44,830 nt of DNA from NCBI GenBank assembly GCA_964604165.1, contig CAZRYF010000039.1, positions 1 through 44,830 on the forward strand. Reading direction: 5' to 3'. The position numbers and the translations under genes were made by a program. The DNA comes from JAYZDK01 sp964604165 (GTDB lineage Bacteria > Myxococcota_A > UBA796 > CAJQPC01). Below, one piece after another: positions 16,766 to 26,912 of the stretch (position 1 is the stretch's first letter; every line of letters begins with the position of its first letter). The notes beneath the pieces were generated by a model, which was not told the origin of the DNA, ran no database searches, and saw only the letters and a program-made list of their open reading frames with translations.

Positions 16766-18192
16766 GACTGCCTCCTTCGCCGAATCATCAGCAGAGAGGC
16801 CGCCAGCCACCCCCAAGCCGCGTTGGAATCCTCCGGAGCGGCGGCACATCCACCGCAGGTCTTCCAGACCGGCTCGACCCCGCGGCCGCTCTTTCCTGCC
16901 GTGTCATCGTTCTCGGAAGACCCGCTGTCACTGCCCGTGCTGGTGTCATCCGAGGCGCTGCCCGTGTCATCAAACAGCCCGCCGGTGTCCCAGTAGCCAC
17001 CGGTGTCCCCGTCTGTCACCCCGAAGGCGTCCAGGTCCAGGGTGATCTGCTGCAACCCCGGATGCACGTTCCAGTCAAAAGAAAGAAGCACCTTGTCTCC
17101 ATGCCGCGAAAGAGAAGGGGTCATGGCCCCGCCCGCGTTGGGGCCGTAGTCAAAGTCCGTGGTGGCCTGTGCCTCCATCAGGTTCCAGCTCCGATCAAAC
17201 ACCGCCACCCAGATGTCCCCCACGAGCCCCACAAACTCCCCTGGGGTTCCCTGGTTTACGAACGCAACCATGTAGTAGTCGCCAATGCGCAGAAAACCCT
17301 GGGGCCACCCCCCCCGGTGAAACTCCGGGAGCACAGTCACCGTGCGCAGGTGGCGCATGTTCAGGTCAGTGTCCAGCTCGGAGATCACCATCTCGTGGGT
17401 GCGGTCCATTTCCACCACAAGGAGGTGCTTGGTGTCCGGGTCCCAATGAAAGGTGCACCCGGCCGTGCGAGGCATGTCCACCAAATCCTTGGTTCGCACC
17501 GTCGCGCCGTCCTGGCCCAGCCAGAAGTACCGGGTGTAGACGTTGATATCGACGTCTTCCTCCGCCTCGCTCTCTGGGGCCGCGTTGCCAAATGCGGTCA
17601 GGTGGCCCAAGGGAGAGCAGGCCAAGGGCATGTCGTTGTGGGCCCTCTCTGCGGCCCGCTCCTCGATCGCCCCACTGTAGATGGGGTTGAGGTCCTTGTC
17701 GTAGCGATAGGCGTAGGCAGAGTCGTTCGGGCTGTCCAGGTTGGCCGAGGCCGTGTGCAGGTAGTTGCCGCTGGGACAGCGCGTGAAGGCGTGATCCCGA
17801 AGCTCACCGCTCGGGGCGATCTCCTGGTACTGGAAGTCCGCGATGGTGGAGACATCGCTCACGTCCGGCACGTGCACCATCTTGTAGTTGCCGCCCTGTG
17901 CATAGAGCAGCTTCCAGCCCGTGCAGTCTGTGTCCAGGTGCTGGGAGTCCCGCCAGCTCGTGCGCTCCGGAAGCGGCGGACAGTCGCCGTTCACATCGTC
18001 ATACCAGAGTGTGCGCGGCCACCCGCCACTGACCGGATTGCAGCCGTTGTCGGGCGTACATCCAAACTCGTCCGCCGAGATTACAGGCTCCGCCACCTGG
18101 GTGATGTAGGTCTGCGCCGAAGCCGGAGAGGCAGAGAGAAAGAAGACGGTAATAAGCATGGCAGCCCCGAAGTCAGACCAGTGTATCCGCAT
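16762..18192 (-). CDS. MYXO-CTERM surface protein, paralogue of the gene at 15031-16242
   Basis: The protein has 476 residues from ATG 18192, with AGAGGG about 8 nt upstream. The signal peptide ends ASPASA before QTYITQ. The body shares blocks with the gene at 15031: ELRDHAFTRCPSGNYLHTAS, SPNDSAYAYRYDKDLN, AHNDMPLACSP, WPQGFLRIGDYYMVAFV and TGGYWDTGG. The tail is a MYXO-CTERM (CGGCAAA, hydrophobic WGWLAASLLMI, RRRR). Compared with its paralogue it has an extra N-terminal stretch of about 60 residues with four Cys. It is coupled to the lipoprotein gene downstream. The function is unknown; surface location is inferred from the tail. Confidence 0.82.
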   Translation of the reverse strand: MRIHWSDFGAAMLITVFFLSASPASAQTYITQVAEPVISADEFGCTPDNGCNPVSGGWPRTLWYDDVNGDCPPLPERTSWRDSQHLDTDCTGWKLLYAQGGNYKMVHVPDVSDVSTIADFQYQEIAPSGELRDHAFTRCPSGNYLHTASANLDSPNDSAYAYRYDKDLNPIYSGAIEERAAERAHNDMPLACSPLGHLTAFGNAAPESEAEEDVDINVYTRYFWLGQDGATVRTKDLVDMPRTAGCTFHWDPDTKHLLVVEMDRTHEMVISELDTDLNMRHLRTVTVLPEFHRGGWPQGFLRIGDYYMVAFVNQGTPGEFVGLVGDIWVAVFDRSWNLMEAQATTDFDYGPNAGGAMTPSLSRHGDKVLLSFDWNVHPGLQQITLDLDAFGVTDGDTGGYWDTGGLFDDTGSASDDTSTGSDSGSSENDDTAGKSGRGVEPVWKTCGGCAAAPEDSNAAWGWLAASLLMIRRRRQS

Positions 18193-18330
18193 TCCCACCC
18201 TCTTTGTCGACTCCCCGCTCCGAATCACGCGGCTCCTCCTCGCTTTGTGGCTCCCGCCACGTTGATGGACGGGCGAATGCGTGGTCATAGGTGTTCTTTC
18301 GCCTGTACCAACGAGCGCTCCAGGCCGCCG

Positions 18331-18348
18331 GGCTCTTCAAGAAGAGCC
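18331..18348. other. Perfect stem-loop after the YgfZ-TPR gene
   Basis: GGCTCTTC and GAAGAGCC form an 8-bp stem with a 2-nt loop, about 30 bp beyond the ygfZ-TPR stop and upstream of the MYXO-CTERM gene start. There is no T-tract on either strand, so it is only a candidate 3'-end hairpin for the SUF operon. Confidence 0.4.
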
Positions 18349-18375
18349 ACCCCCCGGAAAGAAGCTCCTTGAGGC

Positions 18376-20091
18376 TCACTCCGGCCTCCTTCGGGTGGCT
18401 TCCAACAACAGCACCCGGTGCTCCATCTCGCGCAGGGGCATCAGGTCTCCCCGCCGAGAGGCCACCTCCATGCCCCGGCGGTAGACCTCCAGGGCCTGCT
18501 CCGCCTCCTCCAGGACCTCCAGTGACTTGCCCCAGCGCAGGTAGATCGCCGAGTTGTTGGCGTCCACCCCGGCGGCCCGGGACAAGTGCTCACAAGCCCC
18601 CGCATGATCCCCCAGGGTCCCCAAGACGCCACCCATTCCAAACAACGCGATGGGATCCTCTGGATCAAACTGAAGCACCTGCCCGAACATGGTTCGCTTC
18701 CGGCCTGCTTCTCTGCGCCTGGACTCCGACTGCTCCTCGACAATCTCCGCTTGGGTGCGATCCTTCCACCGGGTCTGCCGAAACTGCTTGGCCGTGGCCT
18801 TTGCGCTCTCTTCTTCGGCCTGGGTCTTGTCCCCGAGCTTCATGTAGTAGAGGGAGAGGTTGGTGTGGACCATGGGCTCTTCCGGGGCCAACTCCTCCAG
18901 GCGCCGAAAGAAATCAATGGCCTCGTGGTACCGACCCGAACGCCCGAGAATGACCCCAATAAGCTCGTAGCCATCGGAGAAAGACGGCTTCACCGCCAGG
19001 CACTCCCCCAGGAGCCCCAAGGCCTTGGCCTCGTCTCCTTCAGCAAAGACACGAATGGCGCGATCGTAGAGATGCGCCACCCGGGCGCCGGCATCTGGCG
19101 CCGTGTACAAGGGCAAGAGCGCCACCGTGGCCGACCGCTGCTCCGACAGCTGCAGCACCGCTCCCGGCGTGCGGTGTTTGCGATCCAGGAAGGCCAACAC
19201 CACCGGTGCCTTCAGGGTTTCGGAATAGGTGCGGACCCCGAAAGTGCCCACCACTCTTCCTCCCACAAAAACCGGCTCCCCGGGCTCAGGAAGCCCCTCC
19301 AGGACCGTACCCGGTGCCTCGCCGTCGTCCACCGAGAGCACCAGGGCCCGCAAGGCCAGCGGCACAGAACCATAGGTCCGCACCCGGGCGATGACCTCCT
19401 GCCCCAAGTAGCAGCCCTTGGTGTAGCTCACCGCCTGCTGCTCGATCCCGGTCTCCGGCAAGAGACGTTTCTTTCCAACGCTGTCCGCACCGACGCGAAG
19501 AACCCCCGCCTCAATACGCAGGTTCTCCATCATCTCGCTCAAGGCCGCCCCTTCGAGCACAGCTAAGCCTTGCTTTCTGGCTGCTCCTTCCAGCGCAACC
19601 CCCACCTCTTCAGGACCGGACACCAGGAACCCCCGATCCCCAGTCAGGCTCCTGGCCACCACCCGGGTCTCCCCCACCTTCGCGCACGCAAAGGACGAGA
19701 GTTCCTCCCAGGGAAAGGCGTCCCCCAGGACAGTGCGCAAGACCTCCGCACCTGGCCCGCCTTGCAGCGCCCACCAGGCAGAGGGCTCCAGGAGAAGCTC
19801 CACCCGGTCGGCAAAAAGGTACCGGTCCAGGTCCGCCACCAAACCCGCCAGGCGCTCCCCCTCTCCCAGCAGGACAAAAACCTGCGCAGCGCCCTCGTTC
19901 GCAAGGCGGTGCAGGGAGAAGCACTCCACCAGGTGACCGGTCCGCTCTACTCTGGCGCTCAGGTTTCCCTCCCCCGGGGCCAGCCCTTTCACGTCATTTG
20001 TCAGCTGGGAGTGCAGAAACGATGCGGCCTCCTCCCCCTGAACGCGAACGCTCCCCAGGTGCGCCAACCCCTCCGTCTCCGGGCCATGCAT
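18376..20091 (-). CDS. ygfZ: YgfZ/GcvT-like folate-binding Fe-S maintenance protein fused to TPR repeats
   Basis: The N-terminal about 300 residues are YgfZ-like: LGSVRVQGEEAASFLHSQLT at the start and the signature KGCYLGQEVIARVRTYG with the conserved Cys. YgfZ proteins bind tetrahydrofolate and help maintain some [4Fe-4S] enzymes. The C-terminal about 230 residues are tetratricopeptide-like helices (LYDRAIRVFAEGDEAKALGL, YHEAIDFFRRLEELAPEEP, ALFGMGGVLGTLGDHAGACE, AIYLRWGKSLEVLEEAEQAL), not present in ordinary YgfZ. ATG 20091 is preferred; GTG 20127 is an alternative just after the iscA stop. It is the last gene of the SUF operon, so TPR-mediated docking to a client or to the SUF machinery is a reasonable inference. 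The product is 571 residues. Confidence 0.85.
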   Translation of the reverse strand: MHGPETEGLAHLGSVRVQGEEAASFLHSQLTNDVKGLAPGEGNLSARVERTGHLVECFSLHRLANEGAAQVFVLLGEGERLAGLVADLDRYLFADRVELLLEPSAWWALQGGPGAEVLRTVLGDAFPWEELSSFACAKVGETRVVARSLTGDRGFLVSGPEEVGVALEGAARKQGLAVLEGAALSEMMENLRIEAGVLRVGADSVGKKRLLPETGIEQQAVSYTKGCYLGQEVIARVRTYGSVPLALRALVLSVDDGEAPGTVLEGLPEPGEPVFVGGRVVGTFGVRTYSETLKAPVVLAFLDRKHRTPGAVLQLSEQRSATVALLPLYTAPDAGARVAHLYDRAIRVFAEGDEAKALGLLGECLAVKPSFSDGYELIGVILGRSGRYHEAIDFFRRLEELAPEEPMVHTNLSLYYMKLGDKTQAEEESAKATAKQFRQTRWKDRTQAEIVEEQSESRRREAGRKRTMFGQVLQFDPEDPIALFGMGGVLGTLGDHAGACEHLSRAAGVDANNSAIYLRWGKSLEVLEEAEQALEVYRRGMEVASRRGDLMPLREMEHRVLLLEATRRRPE

Positions 20092-20132
20092 GCGGCCAAA
20101 GAGGCCTGTTTCACGAATGGAGGCCACAGGCT

Positions 20133-20489
20133 CTACAGAGAGAAGCTTTCGCCGCAGCCGCAGGTGTTGGTGGCGGCCGGGTTCTGAAAAACAAACCCCT
20201 TGCCCTCCAGCCCGCTCTGGTGATCCAAGGTGATTCCGGAGAGGTAGATCGTGGACTTTCGATCCAGGTATACCCGAAAGCCTTCGAACTCCATCACCGT
20301 GTCCCCTTCCCGCTCCTCGGTGAAGTCCAGCACATAACTCAACCCCGAGCAACCACCGCCCTTGATGCCAAGCCGCAGTCCAAGGGAGGCGTTCTCCTCC
20401 TGTGAGAGCAGCGCGAGGACCTGGGCCTTCGCCGCCTCAGTGAGGGTCACAAGGTGTGAATTGGCGGGGGCAGATGCTGCAGTGGACAT
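20133..20489 (-). CDS. A-type Fe-S carrier protein (IscA/SufA/ErpA family)
   Basis: The protein has 118 residues with the three conserved cysteines of the HesB/IscA fold: one in KGGGCSGLSY and the pair in NTCGCGESF at the C-terminus. It receives Fe-S clusters from the SufBCD scaffold and passes them to apo-enzymes. AAGGG lies about 9 nt before ATG 20489. It stands between sufT and ygfZ on the same strand. I cannot distinguish SufA from ErpA by sequence alone, so no symbol is given. Confidence 0.92.
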   Translation of the reverse strand: MSTAASAPANSHLVTLTEAAKAQVLALLSQEENASLGLRLGIKGGGCSGLSYVLDFTEEREGDTVMEFEGFRVYLDRKSTIYLSGITLDHQSGLEGKGFVFQNPAATNTCGCGESFSL

Positions 20490-20546
20490 TCTTATTTCCC
20501 TTTGGATTCCAACGAGTTGATTTTACCTTTCCAGAATGGACAGTCG

Positions 20547-21161
20547 CTACATCAGGTTGAGTTCAAGCTGGGCCGCTTCGGTCATCATCTGGGGACCCCA
20601 GGGGGGATCCCACACCACCTTGACCCGGGCGTCCTCGACCCCTTCCACAGCGGTCGACTTCTCCTTGACCTCCGCCGGAAGGCTCTGGGCAGCAGGACAG
20701 TTGGGAGAGGTCAGGGTCATGCGCACCACCACCACCGCCCCCGGGTGCACACCCACATCGTAGATGAGCCCCAGCTCATAAATGTTGACCGGGATCTCCG
20801 GGTCAAAGACCGTCTTGATGGCATCGATCACCTCGGTCTCCATGCGGGCCGCATCTTCCGGCGAGACCGGCTCGCCGTCAAAGACCTCTTCTTCTTCCGT
20901 CTCTTTGTCCCCTTTCGTCACAGCTTCCCCAGACGCTGCCACCGGGGGCACCACCTGTTCTTCTACAGCTTCCAAGGCTTCCTCTTCTGTGATTTCCCGC
21001 AAGGCATCAAAGATGTGGTCCGGCATTTCATAGTCAGGGGTTGGCCCGGGTGCGCCCATGGCCGGCTCTGACGCGCTCGCACGGCTCGGATGGGCCGGGG
21101 CGTCTCCCAGCCGGTCCAGCGCCCGAATGGCCCCGCGCTTGATTCGATCTCGAAATCCCAT
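20547..21161 (-). CDS. sufT: SufT-like MIP18 (DUF59) Fe-S maturation factor with long N-terminal extension
   Basis: The C-terminal about 100 residues are a DUF59/MIP18 domain: VIDAIKTVFDPEIPVNIYEL, LIYDVGV, TLTSPNCPAAQSLP with its conserved Cys, and VVWDPPWGPQMMTEAA. SufT-type proteins help mature Fe-S proteins. The first about 100 residues are Ala/Glu/Pro-rich and probably disordered. Two Glu-rich stretches occur there (EITEEEALEAVEEQ and KETEEEEV). ATG 21161 is chosen because GGGGGAG lies just upstream and it starts 8 bp after the sufU stop. The product is 204 residues. Confidence 0.88.
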   Translation of the reverse strand: MGFRDRIKRGAIRALDRLGDAPAHPSRASASEPAMGAPGPTPDYEMPDHIFDALREITEEEALEAVEEQVVPPVAASGEAVTKGDKETEEEEVFDGEPVSPEDAARMETEVIDAIKTVFDPEIPVNIYELGLIYDVGVHPGAVVVVRMTLTSPNCPAAQSLPAEVKEKSTAVEGVEDARVKVVWDPPWGPQMMTEAAQLELNLM

Positions 21162-21169
21162 GGCTCCCC

Positions 21170-21607
21170 CTACTCCGTCGTCACAGTGGATGAGTCGTCC
21201 AACAGCGCAGCCCGCACGGTGTGCCAGCACAAGGTCGCGCACTTCACCCGCATCGGGAACTCGTGGACACCGCTGAAGACCGCCAGCTTGCCAAGGCCCT
21301 CGCCGGTCCCCTCTTTCACCAGGGTGGTGAAGGCGGTCGCAAGGCGATCGATCTCCTCTTGGTTCTTCCCCCGGACCGCCTCGGTCATCAAAGACGCCGA
21401 TGCCGTGGAGATCGCGCAGCCCGACCCCTCGAACCCCACCGCGCTCACCACCCCATCGGTCAACACCAGGCGCACGTCAATGGTGTCCCCGCAAAGGGGG
21501 TTGTCCCCATGGGCTTCGTGGCTAGCCCCCTCCAAGGGACCGAAATTCCGGGGAGACCGGTTGTGGTCCAGGATGACCTCCTGGTACAGGTCGGAGAGTT
21601 CGCTCAT
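21170..21607 (-). CDS. sufU: SufU-type sulfur transfer protein
   Basis: The protein has 145 residues, IscU/NifU fold. Conserved elements are YQEVILDHNRSPRNFG, NPLCGDTIDV, GSGCAISTASASLM and CATLCWHT, supplying the three metal-ligand Cys residues and Asp. In SUF operons with sufS and no sufE, SufU binds zinc and accepts persulfide sulfur from SufS for delivery to SufBCD. The start overlaps the sufS stop (ATGA). Confidence 0.95.
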   Translation of the reverse strand: MSELSDLYQEVILDHNRSPRNFGPLEGASHEAHGDNPLCGDTIDVRLVLTDGVVSAVGFEGSGCAISTASASLMTEAVRGKNQEEIDRLATAFTTLVKEGTGEGLGKLAVFSGVHEFPMRVKCATLCWHTVRAALLDDSSTVTTE

Positions 21608-22845
21608 CGTCCCAAGGTCTCCTTGACCACCGCGAGGCCCTGCACGAGCGCGTCGATGTCTGCCCGGGTGTTGTAGAAAGACAGGGAGGCCCTGGCCGTG
21701 GCGGGCACCTGGAAGTGCTCCATGACCGGTTGGGCGCAGTGGTGGCCCGCCCGCACGGCGATGCCTTCCATGTCCAGGATGGTGCCGATGTCATGGGGGT
21801 GGATTCCCTCCAGCACAAAGGACATCACGCCGGCCTTTTGCGGCGCCGTACCCACCATGCGCAACCCCTGCACCTCGGCCAAAGCGGCCGTACCATATTC
21901 CAGGAGATTCCGCTCCCAGACGCCGATGGCGTCCAGGCCCACCCGGTTCACAAAGTCGATTGCGGCTCCGAGCCCTATGACCCCCGCGATATTTGGAGTC
22001 CCCGCCTCGAACCGCGCGGGGATGTCCGCGTAGGTGGTGCCCGCGAACGACACGGAGCGAATCATGTCGCCACCTCCCTGCCAGGGGGGAAGGCCCTCCA
22101 GGAGTTCGGCGCGGCCCCAGAGCACCCCCACGCCCGTGGGGCCAAAGAGCTTGTGGCCGCTGAAAACATAGAAGTCGCAGCCCAGGGCCTGCACGTCCAC
22201 AGGCAGGTGGGCCACCGCCTGGGCACCATCGAGAACGGTTACGGCGCCGAGAGCGCGGGCCTTTGCCACCATGTCCTGCACCGGGTTGATGGTTCCCAGG
22301 GCGTTGGAGACATGCACCATGGAGAGAATGCGAGTGCTCGGCCCGAGCAGCGATTCAAAGGCCTCCAAGTCCAGGGCGCCGGTGTCGGTCAAGGGGACAT
22401 GCTTCAGAGTGGCCCCGGTCGCCTCACAGACGATCTGCCAGGGCACGATGTTCGAGTGGTGCTCCATGCCGGTGACCAGCACCTCGTCCCCGGGCACCAG
22501 GGAGCGGCCCAGGGTGTGGGCCAGTAGATTCAGGCCCTCGGTGGCGCCCTTGGTGAACACCACCTCCCGGGACTCGAAGGCATGGACAAAGGCCGCCACG
22601 TTCTCCCGCACCGCGTCGTAGGCCTTGGTGGCCCGCTGGGAGAGCGTGTGGACCCCCCGGTGGATGTTTGCCCGGTCGTGGATGTGAAAGGAGGAGACGG
22701 CGCTGATGACCGAGCGCGGCACCTGGGTGGTGGCTGCGTTGTCCAGGTACACCAACGGCTTGCCGCGGACCTCCTGCTGGAGGCAGGGGAAGTCCCGGCG
22801 AAGGCGCTCCACGTCCAAGAAGCTGTCCGCAACGGCCGTCTTCAT
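21604..22845 (-). CDS. sufS: Cysteine desulfurase SufS
   Basis: PLP enzyme that removes sulfur from cysteine as an enzyme-bound persulfide for cluster assembly. The protein has 413 residues with an N-terminal YLDNAATTQVP, the PLP-binding lysine in FSGHKLFGPTGVGVLWG, and the active-site Cys loop RAGHHCAQPVM near the C-terminus. Group II (SufS-type) desulfurase by its length and loop. The start overlaps the sufD stop and the stop overlaps the sufU start, each by four bases. Confidence 0.96.
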   Translation of the reverse strand: MKTAVADSFLDVERLRRDFPCLQQEVRGKPLVYLDNAATTQVPRSVISAVSSFHIHDRANIHRGVHTLSQRATKAYDAVRENVAAFVHAFESREVVFTKGATEGLNLLAHTLGRSLVPGDEVLVTGMEHHSNIVPWQIVCEATGATLKHVPLTDTGALDLEAFESLLGPSTRILSMVHVSNALGTINPVQDMVAKARALGAVTVLDGAQAVAHLPVDVQALGCDFYVFSGHKLFGPTGVGVLWGRAELLEGLPPWQGGGDMIRSVSFAGTTYADIPARFEAGTPNIAGVIGLGAAIDFVNRVGLDAIGVWERNLLEYGTAALAEVQGLRMVGTAPQKAGVMSFVLEGIHPHDIGTILDMEGIAVRAGHHCAQPVMEHFQVPATARASLSFYNTRADIDALVQGLAVVKETLGR

Positions 22846-24137
22846 GCATCCTCCCCGTACAGAGAGCCCAATTGGGTCTCCACCAAAAAGAGCGCAGCCT
22901 CGTACACCGGGCTGTCCACCATGTCGTCGAGAATCTCCCGGGCAAAGGCCCCCGCAAGCATCTGCACTGCCTGGGCCTTGGGGATGCCCCGGCTTCGCAA
23001 GTAGAAGACCGCCTCGCCATCGAGCTGGCCCACGGTGGTGCCGTGGGCAGCCTTTACGTCATCCGCGAAGATCTCCAGCTGGGGCTTGGTGTCCATTCGC
23101 GCGGCCTCGGAGAGCAGCAGAGTGTGGTTGCTCTGGTCCGAGTCACTCCTCTGCGCATCCTTGTGGACCACGATCCGGCCCCCAAAGACCCCGCGGGAGG
23201 TCCCGGCGAGCACGCCCTTATACAGCTCGCGGCTGGTGCAATGGGCCGCCCGGTGGTGGATGGTGGTGTGGTGGTCCACGTGCTGGCCGTCATCTGCCAG
23301 GGTGAGACCGCGCAAGGTGCAGGCTGCCCCCGGAGCCTCCATTCCCACCACGACGTCGTTTCGAACCCAGCCCTTCCCCAGGGACAAGGTGTGGGCTCGG
23401 TACACCGAGTCTCGCTCCTGGCGTGCCTCGATTCGGCCCACGTGGTGGGTCGAGGGTCCACCCAGCTGCCAGAGATGGTGGTCCATCCTTGCACCGGGCC
23501 CAAGAACCACCTCGGTCAGGGTGTTGGTGCAGGTGGTTCCCTCACCCAGACCCACCTCGAGCACCGAAGCGCGAGCGTTGTCCCCCAACACCACGAGGTT
23601 TCGGGGGTTGGAGAGAATCGCCTCGTTCCCACCCCGGGCCAGGTGCACCACGACCAGGGGCCCCGAAATCTCTACGCCCTTTTCGATGGAAAGAAACAGC
23701 CCATCCTGCAGAAAGGCCTGGTTCAGGGCGGTGAACGGCTCGGCGCTGACCTGCAGGCCAGCCCCCAGGTGCTCCCGAAAGCCCGGAGCCTCAGCCGCCA
23801 GCCCCAAAGGCAAGGCAGTCACCCCCGTTGGGAGACCTTCTACATCAGACAACCCGACCACCAGGCGGCCGTTGTAGAGCACCAGCCGGCCGGCACCATC
23901 GGGCAGCTCCAGGTTCGCCATCATGGCGGCGGCCTGGGCTTCATCCACCGCCGAGGTGTCGTGGACCAGCCTCGCCTCTCGCAAGGCGCGGGTGCTGGTG
24001 TACTTCCAGTCTTCGATGCGGGTGGTGGGAAATCCCAGCGTCTCAAAGTGCCCGCGGGCCTCCACCCGAAGGGCCCCCAGCCACCCGGAGTCGTCCCCCC
24101 CGTGGGAGGCCAGCAGCGCCTGGATTTGCTCACTCAT
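22842..24137 (-). CDS. sufD: Fe-S assembly scaffold subunit SufD
   Basis: The protein has 431 residues with the right-handed beta-helix of the SufB/SufD family. C-terminal hallmarks are SDSDQSNHTLLLSEAARMDT, KPQLEIFADDVKAAHGTTVG and FYLRSRGIPKAQAVQML. SufD partners SufB and SufC in the SufBC2D complex and helps load iron. It overlaps sufC upstream and sufS downstream by four bases each. Confidence 0.95.
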   Translation of the reverse strand: MSEQIQALLASHGGDDSGWLGALRVEARGHFETLGFPTTRIEDWKYTSTRALREARLVHDTSAVDEAQAAAMMANLELPDGAGRLVLYNGRLVVGLSDVEGLPTGVTALPLGLAAEAPGFREHLGAGLQVSAEPFTALNQAFLQDGLFLSIEKGVEISGPLVVVHLARGGNEAILSNPRNLVVLGDNARASVLEVGLGEGTTCTNTLTEVVLGPGARMDHHLWQLGGPSTHHVGRIEARQERDSVYRAHTLSLGKGWVRNDVVVGMEAPGAACTLRGLTLADDGQHVDHHTTIHHRAAHCTSRELYKGVLAGTSRGVFGGRIVVHKDAQRSDSDQSNHTLLLSEAARMDTKPQLEIFADDVKAAHGTTVGQLDGEAVFYLRSRGIPKAQAVQMLAGAFAREILDDMVDSPVYEAALFLVETQLGSLYGEDA

Positions 24138-24880
24138 GCTGCGCCAAACTCCGCGTAGCCCCGCTCTTCCAGCTCCAGGGCCAGGCTCTTGTCTCCAGAC
24201 TTCACGATCTGCCCGTCCTTCAGCACATGCACAAAGTCCGGCACGATGTAGTCCAGCAGGCGCTGGTAGTGGGTCACAACCACCACCGCCCGGTTTCCAT
24301 CTCGCAAGGAGTTGACCCCCTTGGCCACCACCTGCAGCGCGTCGATGTCAAGCCCCGAGTCGGTCTCATCCAGCAGGGCCAGCTTTGGGTCGAGCATCAC
24401 CAACTGCAGCACCTCGTTGCGCTTCTTTTCCCCGCCGGAGAAGCCCACGTTCACCATGCGCTGCTTGAAGGAGGCATCCATCTCCAAAAGATCCATCTTC
24501 TGGTTGATCAGGGCGAGAAAGTCGAAGGCATCCAGCTCAGGCTCCCCCCGGTGCTTGCGCCTCGCGTTCAGCGCAGTCTTCAGAAAGTAGGTGTTTCCCA
24601 CCCCCGGAAGCTCCACCGGGTACTGGAATGCCAGAAAGACACCCTCACAGGCCCTCTCCTCTACCTCCATGGCCAAGAGGTCCTTGCCCTCGAACAGGAC
24701 AGTGCCGTCGGTGACCTCGTAGCCGGGCCGCCCGGACAGAACGTGGGCCAGGGTGCTCTTTCCTGATCCATTGGGCCCCATGATGGCGTGGACCTCCCCC
24801 GGGTTCACGGACAGGTTGAGGCCCCGAAGAATCGGGGTCTCGTCCACACGCACATGCAGGTTTTCGATTTCAAGCATCAT
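24134..24880 (-). CDS. sufC: Fe-S assembly ATPase SufC
   Basis: The protein has 248 residues and is an ABC-type ATPase. Walker A is GPNGSGKST, the signature region FSGGEKKRNEVLQL, Walker B LALLDETDSGLDIDAL, and the switch His is in VVVTHYQRLLDYI. SufC drives conformational change in SufBC2D. Two adjacent ATGs (24880 and 24877) are possible starts; the product begins (M)MLEIENLHVRV. It lies 14 bp after sufB. Confidence 0.96.
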   Translation of the reverse strand: MMLEIENLHVRVDETPILRGLNLSVNPGEVHAIMGPNGSGKSTLAHVLSGRPGYEVTDGTVLFEGKDLLAMEVEERACEGVFLAFQYPVELPGVGNTYFLKTALNARRKHRGEPELDAFDFLALINQKMDLLEMDASFKQRMVNVGFSGGEKKRNEVLQLVMLDPKLALLDETDSGLDIDALQVVAKGVNSLRDGNRAVVVVTHYQRLLDYIVPDFVHVLKDGQIVKSGDKSLALELEERGYAEFGAA

Positions 24881-24894
24881 CTCTCCAAGGGGTG

Positions 24895-26337
<1,443 letters not shown>

Positions 26338-26340
26338 CGA

Positions 26341-26805
26341 TCAGTCTCGGGAGAGAAAGGAGAGGGAAGGAGCACCCGTGCCGAGGTGACCCATCGGCAA
26401 GGGCCGGCTGATATCCGACAAGGTGATGGCAGCCAAGGCAGATCGAACCGCGAGATTAATGTGGGGCCAGTGCATGGAGAGCCTGCAATGGCCGGTCTCC
26501 TCGCACTGGCTGCCACCGGGCTCACTGCATTCGGTGATTCCAATGGGGCCTTCCAGGGCTTCCACGATCTCCGCGACAGTAACTGCATTTGCGTTCACAG
26601 CGAGCTGATAACCGCCGGCAGCCCCCCGACAGGAGGTCAGCAGACCTGCGGAGGTCAGCTGCTTTAGAAGCTTGGACACGGTGGGGGCGGCCACGCGGGT
26701 CTCTTCCGCCACGCTGCGCGCGGAGTGCAGGCGGTAGGCATCGTGCCTCGCAAAATGGGCCAGAATCACGATGCCGTAGTCCGTCATCTTTCGAATGCGA
26801 ATCAT
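26341..26805 (-). CDS. Rrf2-family Fe-S-sensing regulator of the SUF operon
   Basis: The protein has 154 residues. An N-terminal winged helix (MTDYGIVILAHFARH, AAPTVSKLLKQLTSAGLL, GGYQLA) is followed by three cysteines, Cys93, Cys101 and Cys107, spaced as the cluster ligands in IscR-type proteins. This matches the SUF-linked Rrf2 regulators found in proteobacteria. It is the first gene of the operon and faces a palindromic operator about 25-45 bp upstream, so autoregulation in response to cluster supply is the natural reading. The C-terminal about 20 residues are not conserved in the family as I know it. Confidence 0.92.
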   Translation of the reverse strand: MIRIRKMTDYGIVILAHFARHDAYRLHSARSVAEETRVAAPTVSKLLKQLTSAGLLTSCRGAAGGYQLAVNANAVTVAEIVEALEGPIGITECSEPGGSQCEETGHCRLSMHWPHINLAVRSALAAITLSDISRPLPMGHLGTGAPSLSFLSRD

Positions 26806-26827
26806 GGTAAGACCCGTGGTACAACAA

Positions 26828-26852
26828 ATACTGGACCTTTTTAGTCCAATAT
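26828..26852 (-). promoter_or_regulatory. Palindromic operator of the rrf2-suf operon
   Basis: A 25-bp near-perfect palindrome: half-sites ATAYTGGAC (ATACTGGAC at 26828-26836 on the plus strand, ATATTGGAC at 26852-26844 on the minus) around an A/T-rich centre. It resembles IscR/Rrf2-type sites with TGGAC...GTCCA. It sits 23-47 bp upstream of the rrf2 start, where it would overlap the promoter; TTGGAC within it could serve as a -35 element. The -10 is unclear. Confidence 0.75.
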
Positions 26853-26912
26853 GCTGCGAAACTATCCGCTACGGAGCCCACTGTCCACCGTTTTCGAAAG
26901 GGGTGTGACACC

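Noticed and set aside
18331..18348. Strong intrinsic terminator
   Set aside because: The stem is perfect, but neither strand has a T-run after it, so it is listed only as a stem-loop.
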